A stretch of 64,000 bases of DNA. Source: Erythrobacter fulvus (lineage in GTDB: Bacteria; Pseudomonadota; Alphaproteobacteria; Sphingomonadales; Sphingomonadaceae). Positions 17,747-26,986 of this stretch are shown here, one piece after another. The stretch lies in NCBI RefSeq assembly GCF_028595285.1, contig NZ_JAQQXQ010000003.1:1-64000 (forward strand), written 5' to 3'. The notes under the pieces are model-generated. The model saw nothing but the letters and a program-made list of their open reading frames with translations. It was not told the DNA's origin and ran no database searches. A program made the translations under genes and the position numbers. How positions within the stretch are numbered: the first letter of the stretch is position 1; each line of letters opens with the position of its first letter.

Positions 17747-19854
17747 CAACGCAGGCCCTCGCTGTAGCGGCGTCCCAGCGCGCCACCATCATCGCGGCGG
17801 CGCACCTGTGCGGGCGGGCGGGTCAGTACAACCCAAAGCTCGCCGCGCAGCTTTTCGCGCAGGGCGCGTGAGGCGGGCCGGCTGCGCAGCGCGTCGATCG
17901 CGGCAAGCACGGCCAGCGGGTCGCGGATCCTTGGGCTGTTGCTCCGCACCCAGCTTTCAAGCCCCGCAAGGTCGATTTCATTGGTAGTGGAGAGGGCCCG
18001 CCACGCCGTTGCCGGGACCGCGTCCTCGATCGCAAAGGGGGTCAGCCGCGCACCACCGCTGACGATCCCTTCGCGCTTGCCGGTCAGCCGCCGCGTCATG
18101 TCAATCGGCGGCTGCTGCGATCCGATCCGAGGCAAGTAGATCCGTGTCGCCTGCTGCACCTGCTTGATGTAGCCGAGCGCTTCGTTCTCGAACGGGAGCG
18201 CCGCTTCGGGTTTCCCGGATCGCAGGTTGAGTTCGGCCTCCCACATCGCATCCAGCGCCGCCTTCAGCAGCTTTCGCGTTTCGGGATCGAGCAGGGTCGC
18301 TGCTTCGCTTTCGTCATGCACATGGCCGTATTCTGCGGTGATATTGCCAAGATCGCCGAAGACCGGCGATTCTGGCTCTGCGCCGTGATCGTGACCGTCA
18401 CCGTCGTAATGCTCAGGCTCGGCAGGCTTGTCCTTGTCTGAAGTCGGCAGCGGCGGTCGCGGTGTCTCCTCGGCTTCCATGCCCACGAATTGACCGTACC
18501 TGAGGCGCAGCAAACGCTGATCGACCCCGATCGTGTCGGAACGGACGAGGAATTCGTCGGCGCTAAGGCGGTCGCGCTGTTTGATCAGCGCTTCGGTGTC
18601 GATGATGACCTGACGCTGGCTGCGGAAATAGGCGGGCATCGCCTGCTTCGCCATCAGGTCGAGCCCTTCGGCCTGCTGCGGTTCGGGCACAGACCAGCGC
18701 AGGATCACGCCGGGGCCGCGCACCACCTGCGGATCGGGATCGCGGGTGTCGGCGACGGTCAGCTGCACTACCAGATCGCTGCCCGGCTGGAGGCCAAAGG
18801 ACGCAAGCGGGAGTTCGATCACGAAGCGGCGGCGCGTGGGCTCGCCCATGCCGGTGACCGTCCGGCTGCTTTCGGTGAATCTGACGTTCTCGCCTTCACC
18901 AATGGCGGTGGTGACTGTCAGCCGGGCGAGCCTGTCGACGGCATAATCGTCACTCGCCTCGAACACTACGCGCCAGCTGCGCTGACCGGGCTGCATGGTG
19001 ACGAGGCCCGATGCCGGTTCGATCACCCGCACCTGCGGCGGTTCATCGGGGATCGGCTCCAACCGGTGGGCGGGCTGGCTTTCGCGCATTCCTTGGGCGG
19101 TGATGCGGTAGAGCGCGGGCATGTCGAGCCGCAGCGATCCGCTCCATCCTTCGTCGGTTCGCTCCAGCGGCAGGCGCTGTCCGCCGATCAGTTGCAGCGC
19201 GGCTGCGGAGGGTTGCGGGGTGAAGGCGAAAGTCCATTCGATCCGCGATCCGGCGGGCGCACGTATGTCGAGACTGTCGCTTACGCGTGCCGGCAGGCCG
19301 GTATAGGCCGTCGGCACGATCCGCACACGCTGGCCGGTGAGGCGCGGCGGGCCAAGGGTGGCATCCGTAGCCTGCGTGGCGGGTGCTGGTGGGGGCGGCG
19401 CGCTGCTTTCACTTTGCCAGTAGGCGATGCCTGCCAGCGCCACCGCGCCCAGAGCCCAGGCCATAAGAATGCCGCGCTTCGGCCAGTCATCGGCAAGACT
19501 CACCGGGTCGATAGCTTCGATCCGCTCGGCGATACGGCCTGACTGCACGCGCTCCAGCGGGGCAAGATCGCCCTCGGCAAAGACTAGCCCGGCGCTGTCT
19601 TCAAGCTGCACTTCGCGCGCATTGAGACGGCGAACCAGCCAGTCTCGGTCGAGACGGCCTGCGCGCCGGATTGCCACCCAGCCGAGCGCCGTCCCGCTTG
19701 TCAGCAGTAGCCCCGCAGCCAGTACGCCGCCGACGACTGCCCAGCCCAATCCGGCAAGCACCAGCACAAGCGGGCTTCCAAGCAGCATAACTTCCCCCGC
19801 TGCGCGGCGGCGCGCGGGACGGAGCCAGGTGTCGAAGCGAAACTCGCGGCTCAC
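17746..19854 (-). CDS. DUF4175-family membrane protein
   Basis: A 702-residue protein. It has hydrophobic segments near residues 22-62 and 135-150, then a long extracytoplasmic part with beta-rich stretches and a helical C-terminal half. The order and size match DUF4175 proteins of alphaproteobacteria. A His/Asp-rich loop (EHYDGDGHDHG) near residue 475 could bind metal. The GTG start at 19854 overlaps the stop of the BatA gene (GTGA), which supports this start over an in-frame ATG upstream. Biochemical role unknown; the cluster context (MoxR ATPase, DUF58) suggests a chaperone-like membrane complex. Confidence 0.78.
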   Translation of the reverse strand: MSREFRFDTWLRPARRRAAGEVMLLGSPLVLVLAGLGWAVVGGVLAAGLLLTSGTALGWVAIRRAGRLDRDWLVRRLNAREVQLEDSAGLVFAEGDLAPLERVQSGRIAERIEAIDPVSLADDWPKRGILMAWALGAVALAGIAYWQSESSAPPPPAPATQATDATLGPPRLTGQRVRIVPTAYTGLPARVSDSLDIRAPAGSRIEWTFAFTPQPSAAALQLIGGQRLPLERTDEGWSGSLRLDMPALYRITAQGMRESQPAHRLEPIPDEPPQVRVIEPASGLVTMQPGQRSWRVVFEASDDYAVDRLARLTVTTAIGEGENVRFTESSRTVTGMGEPTRRRFVIELPLASFGLQPGSDLVVQLTVADTRDPDPQVVRGPGVILRWSVPEPQQAEGLDLMAKQAMPAYFRSQRQVIIDTEALIKQRDRLSADEFLVRSDTIGVDQRLLRLRYGQFVGMEAEETPRPPLPTSDKDKPAEPEHYDGDGHDHGAEPESPVFGDLGNITAEYGHVHDESEAATLLDPETRKLLKAALDAMWEAELNLRSGKPEAALPFENEALGYIKQVQQATRIYLPRIGSQQPPIDMTRRLTGKREGIVSGGARLTPFAIEDAVPATAWRALSTTNEIDLAGLESWVRSNSPRIRDPLAVLAAIDALRSRPASRALREKLRGELWVVLTRPPAQVRRRDDGGALGRRYSEGLR

Positions 19855-20993
19855 GCGGCAAACCTCCGCCTGCGGGTGGCGAGCAGTCGTTCGGCAAGGA
19901 AGACGATCGCGATCATCACCGCCAGCCATGGCGCGAGGTCGCGCGGCGGGAGCGGGTAGGGCGCGGCCCCGGCGGTCGGGACGAATGCGGCGGAGGCGAC
20001 CCGCGCAGGTGGCGGGGCAGGGGGAGTGACGAGATCCCGCAATGTGGCGGCGAAATCGGGGGCAAGCAGATCGGGCATCTGGGCCGGGACAAGCGGCCGG
20101 GTAAAGCGCATCAATCGCCCTTCGCCCAGAAAACCGCCTTCAACCAGAACGCCGCCGGTCTGGTCGCGCCATAGCGCCTCGGTGGTGGCGGGCATGGCGA
20201 CTTCGGCGGTGCTGCCGAGCAGAGCGGTGCCGCCTGCGCCGATCCAGTCGGTCACGGCTTGCGGTACGGGGCCAGGGTTGAGCCAGACGAGCACGGCATC
20301 CTGCCGAGGCAGCGCGGTGCCCGTGCCTGCATCGAAACGGGGCGCGTCGCTCCATGCTCCGGCGGCGGCGCGGAAATAGCGCACCGCGCCGGCCTGCGCT
20401 TGCTGGTACCGCACCGACAGCGCCGGGTTCTCCGGCGGGGCAGGCTTTTCGGCCTTCTTGTCAGCTCCGACAATTCGCCATGTGACCTTGCGAGAAAGGC
20501 GCAACCTGTCTGCGTCGACCCCGTCCAGTTCCGGCGGCACGAGGATCGTCAGAGGCGCCTCGGCCGGCAATTCCGCATCGAACTGGCGGATCAGGCTGGA
20601 GGTCTGCTCTGGTGATGCGGGCGGAGCAGTGTCGATTGCCGGAAAGCCCGGTGCGATCCAGCGGAGGTCTGCATCCGGCCCAGCCGTTTTGCGCGCTGCG
20701 GCTGGATCGATCCCCGGCGCAACCAGAACGCGGGGGCTGTTGTCATCCCAGCCGAGCACCGCCGGGCGGGCAAGCAACAGCGCCAGCAGCGCGATGAGCA
20801 GCAGCCGCAACGCGAGCAGCACCCATTCGTCAAAGCGCAGTTTGCTGCGTGGGCGAGGGCGCGGATCGAGCCAGCGCAGCGCGGCAAACTCGATCGGCAC
20901 CTCTTCGGTGCGCCGCCGCAGGTGGATCAGCAGCGGCACGACCAGAGCCGCGAGTGCAACAAGGCCGAACGGGACCAGCAAGAGCGGCGTCAC
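19851..20993 (-). CDS. BatA-domain membrane protein
   Basis: A 380-residue protein. The N-terminal 85 residues carry the BatA signature: a hydrophobic segment, LLIHLRRRTEEVPIEF, WLDPRPRPRSKLRFDEW and a second hydrophobic segment (LLALRLLLIALLALLLARP). A periplasmic part without a clear von Willebrand MIDAS follows, then a C-terminal membrane helix (LAPWLAVMIAIVFLAERLL). BatA/aerotolerance proteins form membrane complexes with MoxR ATPases. The GTG start overlaps the DUF58 stop by four bases and the end overlaps the DUF4175 start, so all are translationally coupled. Confidence 0.82.
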   Translation of the reverse strand: MTPLLLVPFGLVALAALVVPLLIHLRRRTEEVPIEFAALRWLDPRPRPRSKLRFDEWVLLALRLLLIALLALLLARPAVLGWDDNSPRVLVAPGIDPAAARKTAGPDADLRWIAPGFPAIDTAPPASPEQTSSLIRQFDAELPAEAPLTILVPPELDGVDADRLRLSRKVTWRIVGADKKAEKPAPPENPALSVRYQQAQAGAVRYFRAAAGAWSDAPRFDAGTGTALPRQDAVLVWLNPGPVPQAVTDWIGAGGTALLGSTAEVAMPATTEALWRDQTGGVLVEGGFLGEGRLMRFTRPLVPAQMPDLLAPDFAATLRDLVTPPAPPPARVASAAFVPTAGAAPYPLPPRDLAPWLAVMIAIVFLAERLLATRRRRFAA

Positions 20994-21886
20994 TTCGGGG
21001 GTGCCCCCCGTCCGAAGAAGGTCTGCAAGGGGCTGTCGATAGGCTCGTCCAGCACATAGACGGTGTGCCGGATGCCCGCGCTGTCGAGCCGATCGTCCAG
21101 CGCCGCGCGGGCAGCGGCAAAGCGTGCAAGGAAGTCTTCGCGCAGCGCCTTGCCGTCGCCGACCAGCGTTGCGCCGCTTTCCTGTTCACGGAAAAGGTAG
21201 CCGCCGTCGAAGGGGAAATCGCGCTCCTCAACGGTCAGCATCTGTACTGCCAGCACCTCCCGCCCCGCCTTGGCGAGCCGTTCGATCAGCGCGATGCCGC
21301 CTTCGTCGAAGCAATCGCTGAGGAAGAATACCAGATCATGCGCACCGATCCGTTCCCACAGCGGCGTGAGTGTTCCTGCATCGGGAAAAGTGCCTGCTGC
21401 CTGAAGCCGTGCAAAGTCGATCTGCAAGTGGTCTTTCTGCGCGCGCCCGCCATGCGGGTCAGCCACCTCCAGCGCGTCTTCCTGCAAGGCTATCCACCCG
21501 AAGCGGTCGCCCTGCATCATCGCGAGTTCGGCAATGCAAAGAGCCACCAACTTGGCTGCATCGAGGCGCGACCAGTCGGGCCGCGCCCGGTCGGCCTGCG
21601 CCATTGACGCGCTGGCATCGATCAGGATCCAGACAGAGACCGGACTTTCCTGTTCAGCCTCGCGCACGAAGAATTTGTCCGACCGGGCGAACAGCTTCCA
21701 GTCGATCCGGCGCGGTTCGTCGCCGGGTTCGTAAGCGCGGTACTGCGCGAATTCGAGTCCCGCGCCCTTGTTGCGGCTGGGGTGCATCCCGAAGCCGCCC
21801 GTACCCAGATCGCTGCGCGTGCGCAGGCGCAGCCGCTTAAGCCGGCTGCGGACCTCGGGCGGGATCGTGAGCGGCGTGTGCGCCAT
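20990..21886 (-). CDS. DUF58 domain protein
   Basis: A 298-residue soluble protein. The DUF58 signature is visible near residues 45-70 (FAQYRAYEPGDEPRRIDWKLFARS), followed by a von Willebrand A-like core with the MIDAS start DASASM. DUF58 proteins work with MoxR-type AAA+ ATPases. The start is ATG at 21886, three bases after the MoxR stop, and the end overlaps the BatA start. Role in the cluster inferred: a MoxR client or adaptor. Confidence 0.88.
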   Translation of the reverse strand: MAHTPLTIPPEVRSRLKRLRLRTRSDLGTGGFGMHPSRNKGAGLEFAQYRAYEPGDEPRRIDWKLFARSDKFFVREAEQESPVSVWILIDASASMAQADRARPDWSRLDAAKLVALCIAELAMMQGDRFGWIALQEDALEVADPHGGRAQKDHLQIDFARLQAAGTFPDAGTLTPLWERIGAHDLVFFLSDCFDEGGIALIERLAKAGREVLAVQMLTVEERDFPFDGGYLFREQESGATLVGDGKALREDFLARFAAARAALDDRLDSAGIRHTVYVLDEPIDSPLQTFFGRGAPPK

Positions 21887-21889
21887 GGG

Positions 21890-22897
21890 TCAGGCGGCGG
21901 GCGGCGGAAGGTGAGCCAGCAGCGCGGCGACCACATCGTCGGCGCTCTTGCCCTCCGCCTCAGCAGCAAAGGACAGCAGCAGGCGGTGGCGCATGACTGG
22001 CGCGGCGAGGGCAGCGATATCCTCGCGCGTCGCGGCGAGCCGTCCGTGGAGCAGCGCGCGTGCTTTGGCGCAAAGCACCAACGCCTGCCCGGCACGCGGT
22101 CCAGCGCCCCAGCGCACATATTGCCCGACTTCGGAAGGCGCAGCCGGATCGCCCGGACGGGTGGCACGCACCAGCGAAGTGATCCAGCCGAGCAGATCCT
22201 CGCTGAGATAAACGTCGCGCACGATCGCCTGCAGCGCCAGCACGTCCGCGCCTTCCATCACGCAGGGCACTGCCGCGCCCGCCTTGCCGGTGGTCAGCGC
22301 GAGGATATCGCGTTCCTCTGCGGCGGTCGGGTAGCCGACCCGCACCAGCAACAGGAAGCGGTCGAGCTGCGCCTCGGGCAGAGGATAGGTGCCGGCCTGC
22401 TCCAGCGGGTTCTGCGTTGCCAGTACGAAGAAGGGTTTGGGCAGCTGATAGGTCTGCCCGCCATAGCTGACGGTCTTTTCCTGCATCGCTTCCAACAGCG
22501 CGGCCTGCGTCTTGGGCGGGGTGCGGTTCAATTCGTCGGCGAGCAGCAGGTTGGTGAACACCGGTCCCTTCTGAAAGCGGAAAGACCGGTGGCCGGTGCC
22601 GTGATCCTCTTCCAGCAATTCGGTGCCTAGGATGTCGCTCGGCATCAGATCGGGGGTGAACTGGACGCGCCGGAAATCGAGCGCCAGCGCCTCGCCCAGC
22701 GTGCGCACCAGCAGCGTCTTGCCCAGGCCCGGCACGCCTTCGAGCAGGCAATGCCCGCCCGCGAGCAAGCCGATCAGCAATTGTTCGACGACATCGTTCT
22801 GCCCGACGATCGCGGTGGCGATGGCCTGCTTGAGTGCGTCAAGCTTTGCGATTCGTCTTTCGATGTCGGCGGCATCCGCCGCAGCCTGCTGTGCCAC
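21890..22897 (-). CDS. MoxR-family AAA+ ATPase
   Basis: A 335-residue AAA+ ATPase. Walker A GVPGLGKT is near residues 56-63 and Walker B LLADELNR near residues 117-124, followed by the sensor ATQNP and an Arg in PEAQLDRF. MoxR ATPases act as chaperones that load cofactors or activate partners carrying von Willebrand domains, here the neighbouring DUF58 and BatA proteins. The start is a GTG at 22897 after GACAGG. It lies 14 bases after the DUF4159 gene. Confidence 0.92.
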   Translation of the reverse strand: MAQQAAADAADIERRIAKLDALKQAIATAIVGQNDVVEQLLIGLLAGGHCLLEGVPGLGKTLLVRTLGEALALDFRRVQFTPDLMPSDILGTELLEEDHGTGHRSFRFQKGPVFTNLLLADELNRTPPKTQAALLEAMQEKTVSYGGQTYQLPKPFFVLATQNPLEQAGTYPLPEAQLDRFLLLVRVGYPTAAEERDILALTTGKAGAAVPCVMEGADVLALQAIVRDVYLSEDLLGWITSLVRATRPGDPAAPSEVGQYVRWGAGPRAGQALVLCAKARALLHGRLAATREDIAALAAPVMRHRLLLSFAAEAEGKSADDVVAALLAHLPPPAA

Positions 22898-22911
22898 CTG
22901 TCTTCAACCCT

Positions 22912-23643
22912 TCAATTGCTGAGCGCATACATGATGATGTTCACCCCGAAGCGGGTGTTATCTTCCGCGAGAAAGCGCTTGTTGCGCCAGTCGTAGTCCC
23001 ACTCGCAGCCGTAGTCCTTGTTGCTGTAGAGGATGCCTAGACGCCCGTTGATGGTGATGCCCTTGAGATAGTCATGGATCAGGTCATCGCCCCAGCCATT
23101 GAGCTCGAAGGAGGTCGCGGGCGGGCCCTTGAACTTGAAGAAGCTGGTGTAGACGGGGTGGTCATCGGGCAGCTTTTTCAGCGCCTCGCCGCCGAAAATG
23201 CGGGCCATTTGTGCTTCGAATGACTTGGCGAAAAGTCCGTCGATGTCGTGGTTGCAATCATCGACGAAGACAAAGCCGCCATTGCGCACGTAGCGTTCGA
23301 AATTCCGGCGTTCGGCATCGGAGAATTCAACCGCCTTGTGCCCCGCGAGGTAGCAGAACGGGGCCGAAAGCATCCGGGGATCATCCAGCGCGACGACGTG
23401 TTCTTCAGGGTCAACCCGTAAGGACGTATAATCGACGAGCGAAGTTATGAGGTTTGCCGGCATGCGCTGGTCGACGTCCCAGTCGCCGGAATTGTACTTC
23501 AGCCGGGTGAACCAGAAGTCATACCCGCGCGATGCCGCACCACCCGCGCGCTGGGCCGCGAGCGCGCCCGGCAGCGCGGCACCCGCCAGCCCGCAGGCGA
23601 TAAGCCGGAGGAAACCGGCGCGGGTCATGGCTGTGCCGCTCAT
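22912..23643 (-). CDS. DUF4159 domain protein with signal peptide
   Basis: A 243-residue exported protein. The first 30 residues form a signal peptide (RAGFLRLIACGLAGAALPGALA). The rest is the DUF4159 fold, with the typical start FWFTRLKYNSGDWD, then LAGHKAVEF, a FVFVDDCNHD strand-turn and the ending NTRFGVNIIMYALSN. Elsewhere DUF4159 domains are often fused to the C-terminus of BatA proteins, so this is a stand-alone version of the same module. An alternative start is five codons in. Function unknown. Confidence 0.85.
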   Translation of the reverse strand: MSGTAMTRAGFLRLIACGLAGAALPGALAAQRAGGAASRGYDFWFTRLKYNSGDWDVDQRMPANLITSLVDYTSLRVDPEEHVVALDDPRMLSAPFCYLAGHKAVEFSDAERRNFERYVRNGGFVFVDDCNHDIDGLFAKSFEAQMARIFGGEALKKLPDDHPVYTSFFKFKGPPATSFELNGWGDDLIHDYLKGITINGRLGILYSNKDYGCEWDYDWRNKRFLAEDNTRFGVNIIMYALSN

Positions 23644-23670
23644 GTTACCCGCGCCCGTTCTGTCATGGCG

Positions 23671-24993
23671 TCAGACGGCGTCCGACAGCGAGGTGAAGGT
23701 GAAGTCCCGGATCTTCATGGGCGGTACCATGATATTGCCGTTCTCGACCCGGACCGAGCGGCCCAGTTCCTCGATATTGTTGAGCATGATCACCGGGCTT
23801 TCGTTGAAGCGGAAGTTCTTGATCGGATACTTCAGCTGCCCGTTCTCGATGTAAAAGGTGCCGTCGCGGGTAAGGCCGGTCAGCAGCACCGTCTGCGGAT
23901 CGACCATGCGAATGTACCACGTGCGGGTGACGAGAATGCCGCGTTCGGTGCCGACGATCAGTTCCGAAGTCGACTTGGTGCCGCCTTCCATGATCGTGTT
24001 GCCCCAGCTCGCCGTCTCCGGCTTGCCTTGCTTGGAAGCCCAGTACCGCGAATAGTCGAGGTTCGCGACTTTGCCCTGATCAATGATCTTGACCCGGTCG
24101 CGCGGCAGGCCTTCGCCGTCCCACGGCATGACCGGCACCACCGGGTTCCACGGATCGGTGTAGATGTTGACGCGCGGATCCATGATCTGCTCGCCGATCT
24201 TGTTGCCGCCGCCCTGCTTGCTGAGGAAGCTGCGCCCTTCGTCCGCCGAACGGGCGTCGAAGAAGTTCATCATGAAGCTGATCAGCCCCGATGCAGCCGC
24301 TGGTTCCAGAATGACAGTGTACTTGCCCGGCTCCAGCGCCTGTGCATCCACCGATGCCGCCGCCTTGCGCATCGCGATCTGGATGTCGCGGGACGCGTCG
24401 AACTCAGCAATGTCCTTCACATTGCTGGCGACCCAGCCCGATCCGCGGCCGTCTTCGGTACGCACGGTGCAGGTGTAATCGGCGACCGTGGACTTCTGGT
24501 AGCCGAAATTACCGTTGGAATTGGCATGGGCGAAGAAGGTGTGCCCGTCTTCGAGGAAGCCCGCCGCAATCAGGCCGCGCTCACGGCAGGGCAGGATCGA
24601 TGCTTCGGCGATCTTCGCGCGGGCCTCCGCCGTCAGCGCGGCGGTCGCCTCGCTGAAGGTGTCGGTAGCGCGATAGGTCTGCTTGCCGACCGCGGGCATG
24701 AATTCGGGGTTTTCCGGGGCCAGCTTCGCCAGATCCTCGGCGCGGCGCACGACCCGTTCGAGCGAGGCATCGTCGAACTGGTTGATGGTGGCCGTCCCGA
24801 CCCGCTTGCCGAACGCGACCTGCACGCCCAGTTCGACATCGTCGACGATCCCCGAGGTGGAAATGTCGTTACGCGCGAAGCGGACGTTACCCTGATAGCC
24901 GCCGCCCAGCTGGGCGCTGATCTCGTCGGCAGTGGAAAGCGCGATGACCTTGTCGAGGATGGCCTTGGCTTGCGCTTCTGAAAGAATGCTCAT
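23671..24993 (-). CDS. TldE/PmbA-like subunit of the TldD/TldE peptidase
   Basis: A 440-residue protein of the TldD/PmbA family. It lacks the HExxxH zinc motif, as TldE (PmbA) subunits do, and keeps the family core (YTVILEPAAASGLISFMMNFFDA; PETASWGNTIMEGG). Its partner is the upstream TldD gene 22 bases away. TldD/TldE pairs are metalloproteases that cleave unfolded or modified peptides. The ATG at 24993 sits behind AGGAGAA; longer versions start inside the neighbouring gene. No signal peptide is seen although the partner has one. Confidence 0.88.
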   Translation of the reverse strand: MSILSEAQAKAILDKVIALSTADEISAQLGGGYQGNVRFARNDISTSGIVDDVELGVQVAFGKRVGTATINQFDDASLERVVRRAEDLAKLAPENPEFMPAVGKQTYRATDTFSEATAALTAEARAKIAEASILPCRERGLIAAGFLEDGHTFFAHANSNGNFGYQKSTVADYTCTVRTEDGRGSGWVASNVKDIAEFDASRDIQIAMRKAAASVDAQALEPGKYTVILEPAAASGLISFMMNFFDARSADEGRSFLSKQGGGNKIGEQIMDPRVNIYTDPWNPVVPVMPWDGEGLPRDRVKIIDQGKVANLDYSRYWASKQGKPETASWGNTIMEGGTKSTSELIVGTERGILVTRTWYIRMVDPQTVLLTGLTRDGTFYIENGQLKYPIKNFRFNESPVIMLNNIEELGRSVRVENGNIMVPPMKIRDFTFTSLSDAV

Positions 24994-25015
24994 TGCTGCT
25001 TCTCCTGTGCGCGCT

Positions 25016-26650
25016 TCAGCCCAGCGACCGGGCGGTGTTGATGACATTGATCCCGTCGAAACGGGTGGTCGAGGAGCCATGGCTTACGGCCGAAATCTGG
25101 CTCGGCTGGCCCTTGCCGTCGAAGAACGATCCGAACATGCGATAATCGCTCTCGTCGCAGATCGCCGAACACGCGCCCCAGAATTCGGGGGTGCGCATCT
25201 GGTAGGCGACATCCTCGATCATCGGACCGAGTTTGCCGTTCTTGATCTCGTAGAACACCGTCCCGCCGAATTGCGCGTTGTAACGCTGCTGGTCGATCGA
25301 GAAAGAGCCGCGTCCTGAGATGTAGATGCCGTTTTCGACTCCTGCGATCATGTCGGCAGGGGACATCTTGGTCTTGCCGGGGGCGAGGCTGACATTGGCC
25401 ATGCGCTGGAACTGCACCGAAGACCAGCTGTCGGCATAGCAGCAACCGTCGGATTCATTTTTGCCGACGATATGCGCCTGATCGCGGATGGTCTGGTAAT
25501 CGACCAGAATGCCGTCTTTCACGAGATCCCAGCGCTTGGTCTTCACGCCTTCATCGTCATACCCGACCGCGCCGAGCGACCCGACCTGGGTCTTGTCGGC
25601 AAACAGGTTCACGATATCGCTGCCGTATTTGAACGCGGCGTCGCGTTTATCGAGGGTGGCGAAGCTGGTGCCAGCGTAATTCGCCTCGTAGCCGAGCACG
25701 CGGTCCAGTTCGAGCGGGTGGCCGACGCTTTCGTGGATCGTCAGGCCAAGGTGGTTGGGATCGAGCACGAGGTCATATTTGCCCGGCTTGACCGAAGGCG
25801 CCTTGAGCTTGGCCTGCGCGTCATTCGCCGCGGCGATGGCGTCTTCCTTCATGTCGTAGGTATTACCGTAGGTGGTCAAGCCATTGGACAGCACGAACTT
25901 GTCCTCGTCGCGGCCGTCCATGTATTCCCAGCCCAGACCCATCGGCGCGGATAGGCCATCGCGAGACCGGAACTTGCCGGTGGTGGTGTCCACGGCGGTT
26001 ACCGTCAGCGGCGCCCAGATGCGGTGCACGTCCTGATCGATGTAGGAACCATCGGTCGAGGCAAAGTACTTCTGCTCGTTGACGAGGAAGAGCAGCGAAT
26101 TGACGTAGTTGGCCCCGGCATTGAGCGCCGCGTCATTGACGCTCATCAGCAGATCGACCTTGTCGGCGATCGGCACTTCCATCGCGTTCTTCCGGATGGG
26201 GGTGCGCCAGCTGACTTCGCCGACCCCGGGCGTGGGGGCGAGCTGTACGGGGGCGGTCTGGATGCGGGCATTGGCCTTGGCAATCGCGGTTGCCTGCCGC
26301 GCGGCATCGGCAACGGCGTCTTCGGTCATGCCGTTGGTTGCGGCAAAGCCCCATGCGCCGTCGGCGATTACGCGCACGCCGGTGCCGGTGCTTTCGGTGT
26401 TCACTATATTCTCGACATTGCGTTCGCGGGTGATGACGAACTGGCGCAGGTAACGGCCGACGCGCACGTCGCAATAACTCGCTCCAGCAGCGGTCGCGGC
26501 CGAGAGCGCCGCGTCAGCAAGCTGCTTCTTGACCGCTACGTCGATCCCGTCCTGCAGCTGGCTGGCGGCAATGGCCTTGCCGAAGATGGAGGGTGACAGC
26601 GCCGCACCGGTAAAAAAGGTGCTAAGCGCAAGGAAATCCCTTCGGTCCAT
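25016..26650 (-). CDS. TldD-like metallopeptidase with Tat signal
   Basis: A 544-residue TldD-family protein with the zinc motif HESVGH at residues 306-311, followed by ELDRVLGYEANYAG. The first 35 residues form a twin-arginine signal (MDRRDFLALSTFFTGAAL), unlike the cytoplasmic TldD of enterobacteria, so this peptidase should work in the periplasm. The ATG at 26650 is preceded by GGGGAG and fits the signal; in-frame starts further upstream would hide it. It heads an eight-gene run down to 15950 on the same strand. The export of TldE may depend on TldD, since TldE has no signal of its own. Confidence 0.88.
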   Translation of the reverse strand: MDRRDFLALSTFFTGAALSPSIFGKAIAASQLQDGIDVAVKKQLADAALSAATAAGASYCDVRVGRYLRQFVITRERNVENIVNTESTGTGVRVIADGAWGFAATNGMTEDAVADAARQATAIAKANARIQTAPVQLAPTPGVGEVSWRTPIRKNAMEVPIADKVDLLMSVNDAALNAGANYVNSLLFLVNEQKYFASTDGSYIDQDVHRIWAPLTVTAVDTTTGKFRSRDGLSAPMGLGWEYMDGRDEDKFVLSNGLTTYGNTYDMKEDAIAAANDAQAKLKAPSVKPGKYDLVLDPNHLGLTIHESVGHPLELDRVLGYEANYAGTSFATLDKRDAAFKYGSDIVNLFADKTQVGSLGAVGYDDEGVKTKRWDLVKDGILVDYQTIRDQAHIVGKNESDGCCYADSWSSVQFQRMANVSLAPGKTKMSPADMIAGVENGIYISGRGSFSIDQQRYNAQFGGTVFYEIKNGKLGPMIEDVAYQMRTPEFWGACSAICDESDYRMFGSFFDGKGQPSQISAVSHGSSTTRFDGINVINTARSLG

Positions 26651-26986
26651 TTGGTTGCTCCCCATCGGGCCAGTCACTTTCTTCGGAGTATCCAAAGAAA
26701 ATTCGGCCATTGCATCACGACATGGGCCATTGCTGCCGAAAGGCCACGCAACAATCAAACCGGCGAACGGGGAGGTTGTGCCAGCCCCGCGCGACGGTCC
26801 ATGTCTCTTCGATGCCCCTTCGCTAGCAAGCCGAACAGCGATAGGGCAAGGGAGACGACGAAGCGCTCCCCTTAATCGACGAATGTGTAACCACAAGGCG
26901 ACGATCGAGCGCACTCGGCCGGTCGGTCCGATCCTTAGCGAGTGATCCCACCCCGATTACCGGAAAGGGGCCGATGCATCTGGTTG
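26651..26986. other. Intergenic region upstream of the TldD operon
   Basis: 336 bases between the SUMF1-type gene and TldD, both on the minus strand. No protein-like frame. It should hold the promoter for the eight-gene cluster; I could not find a convincing -35/-10 pair. Confidence 0.5.
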
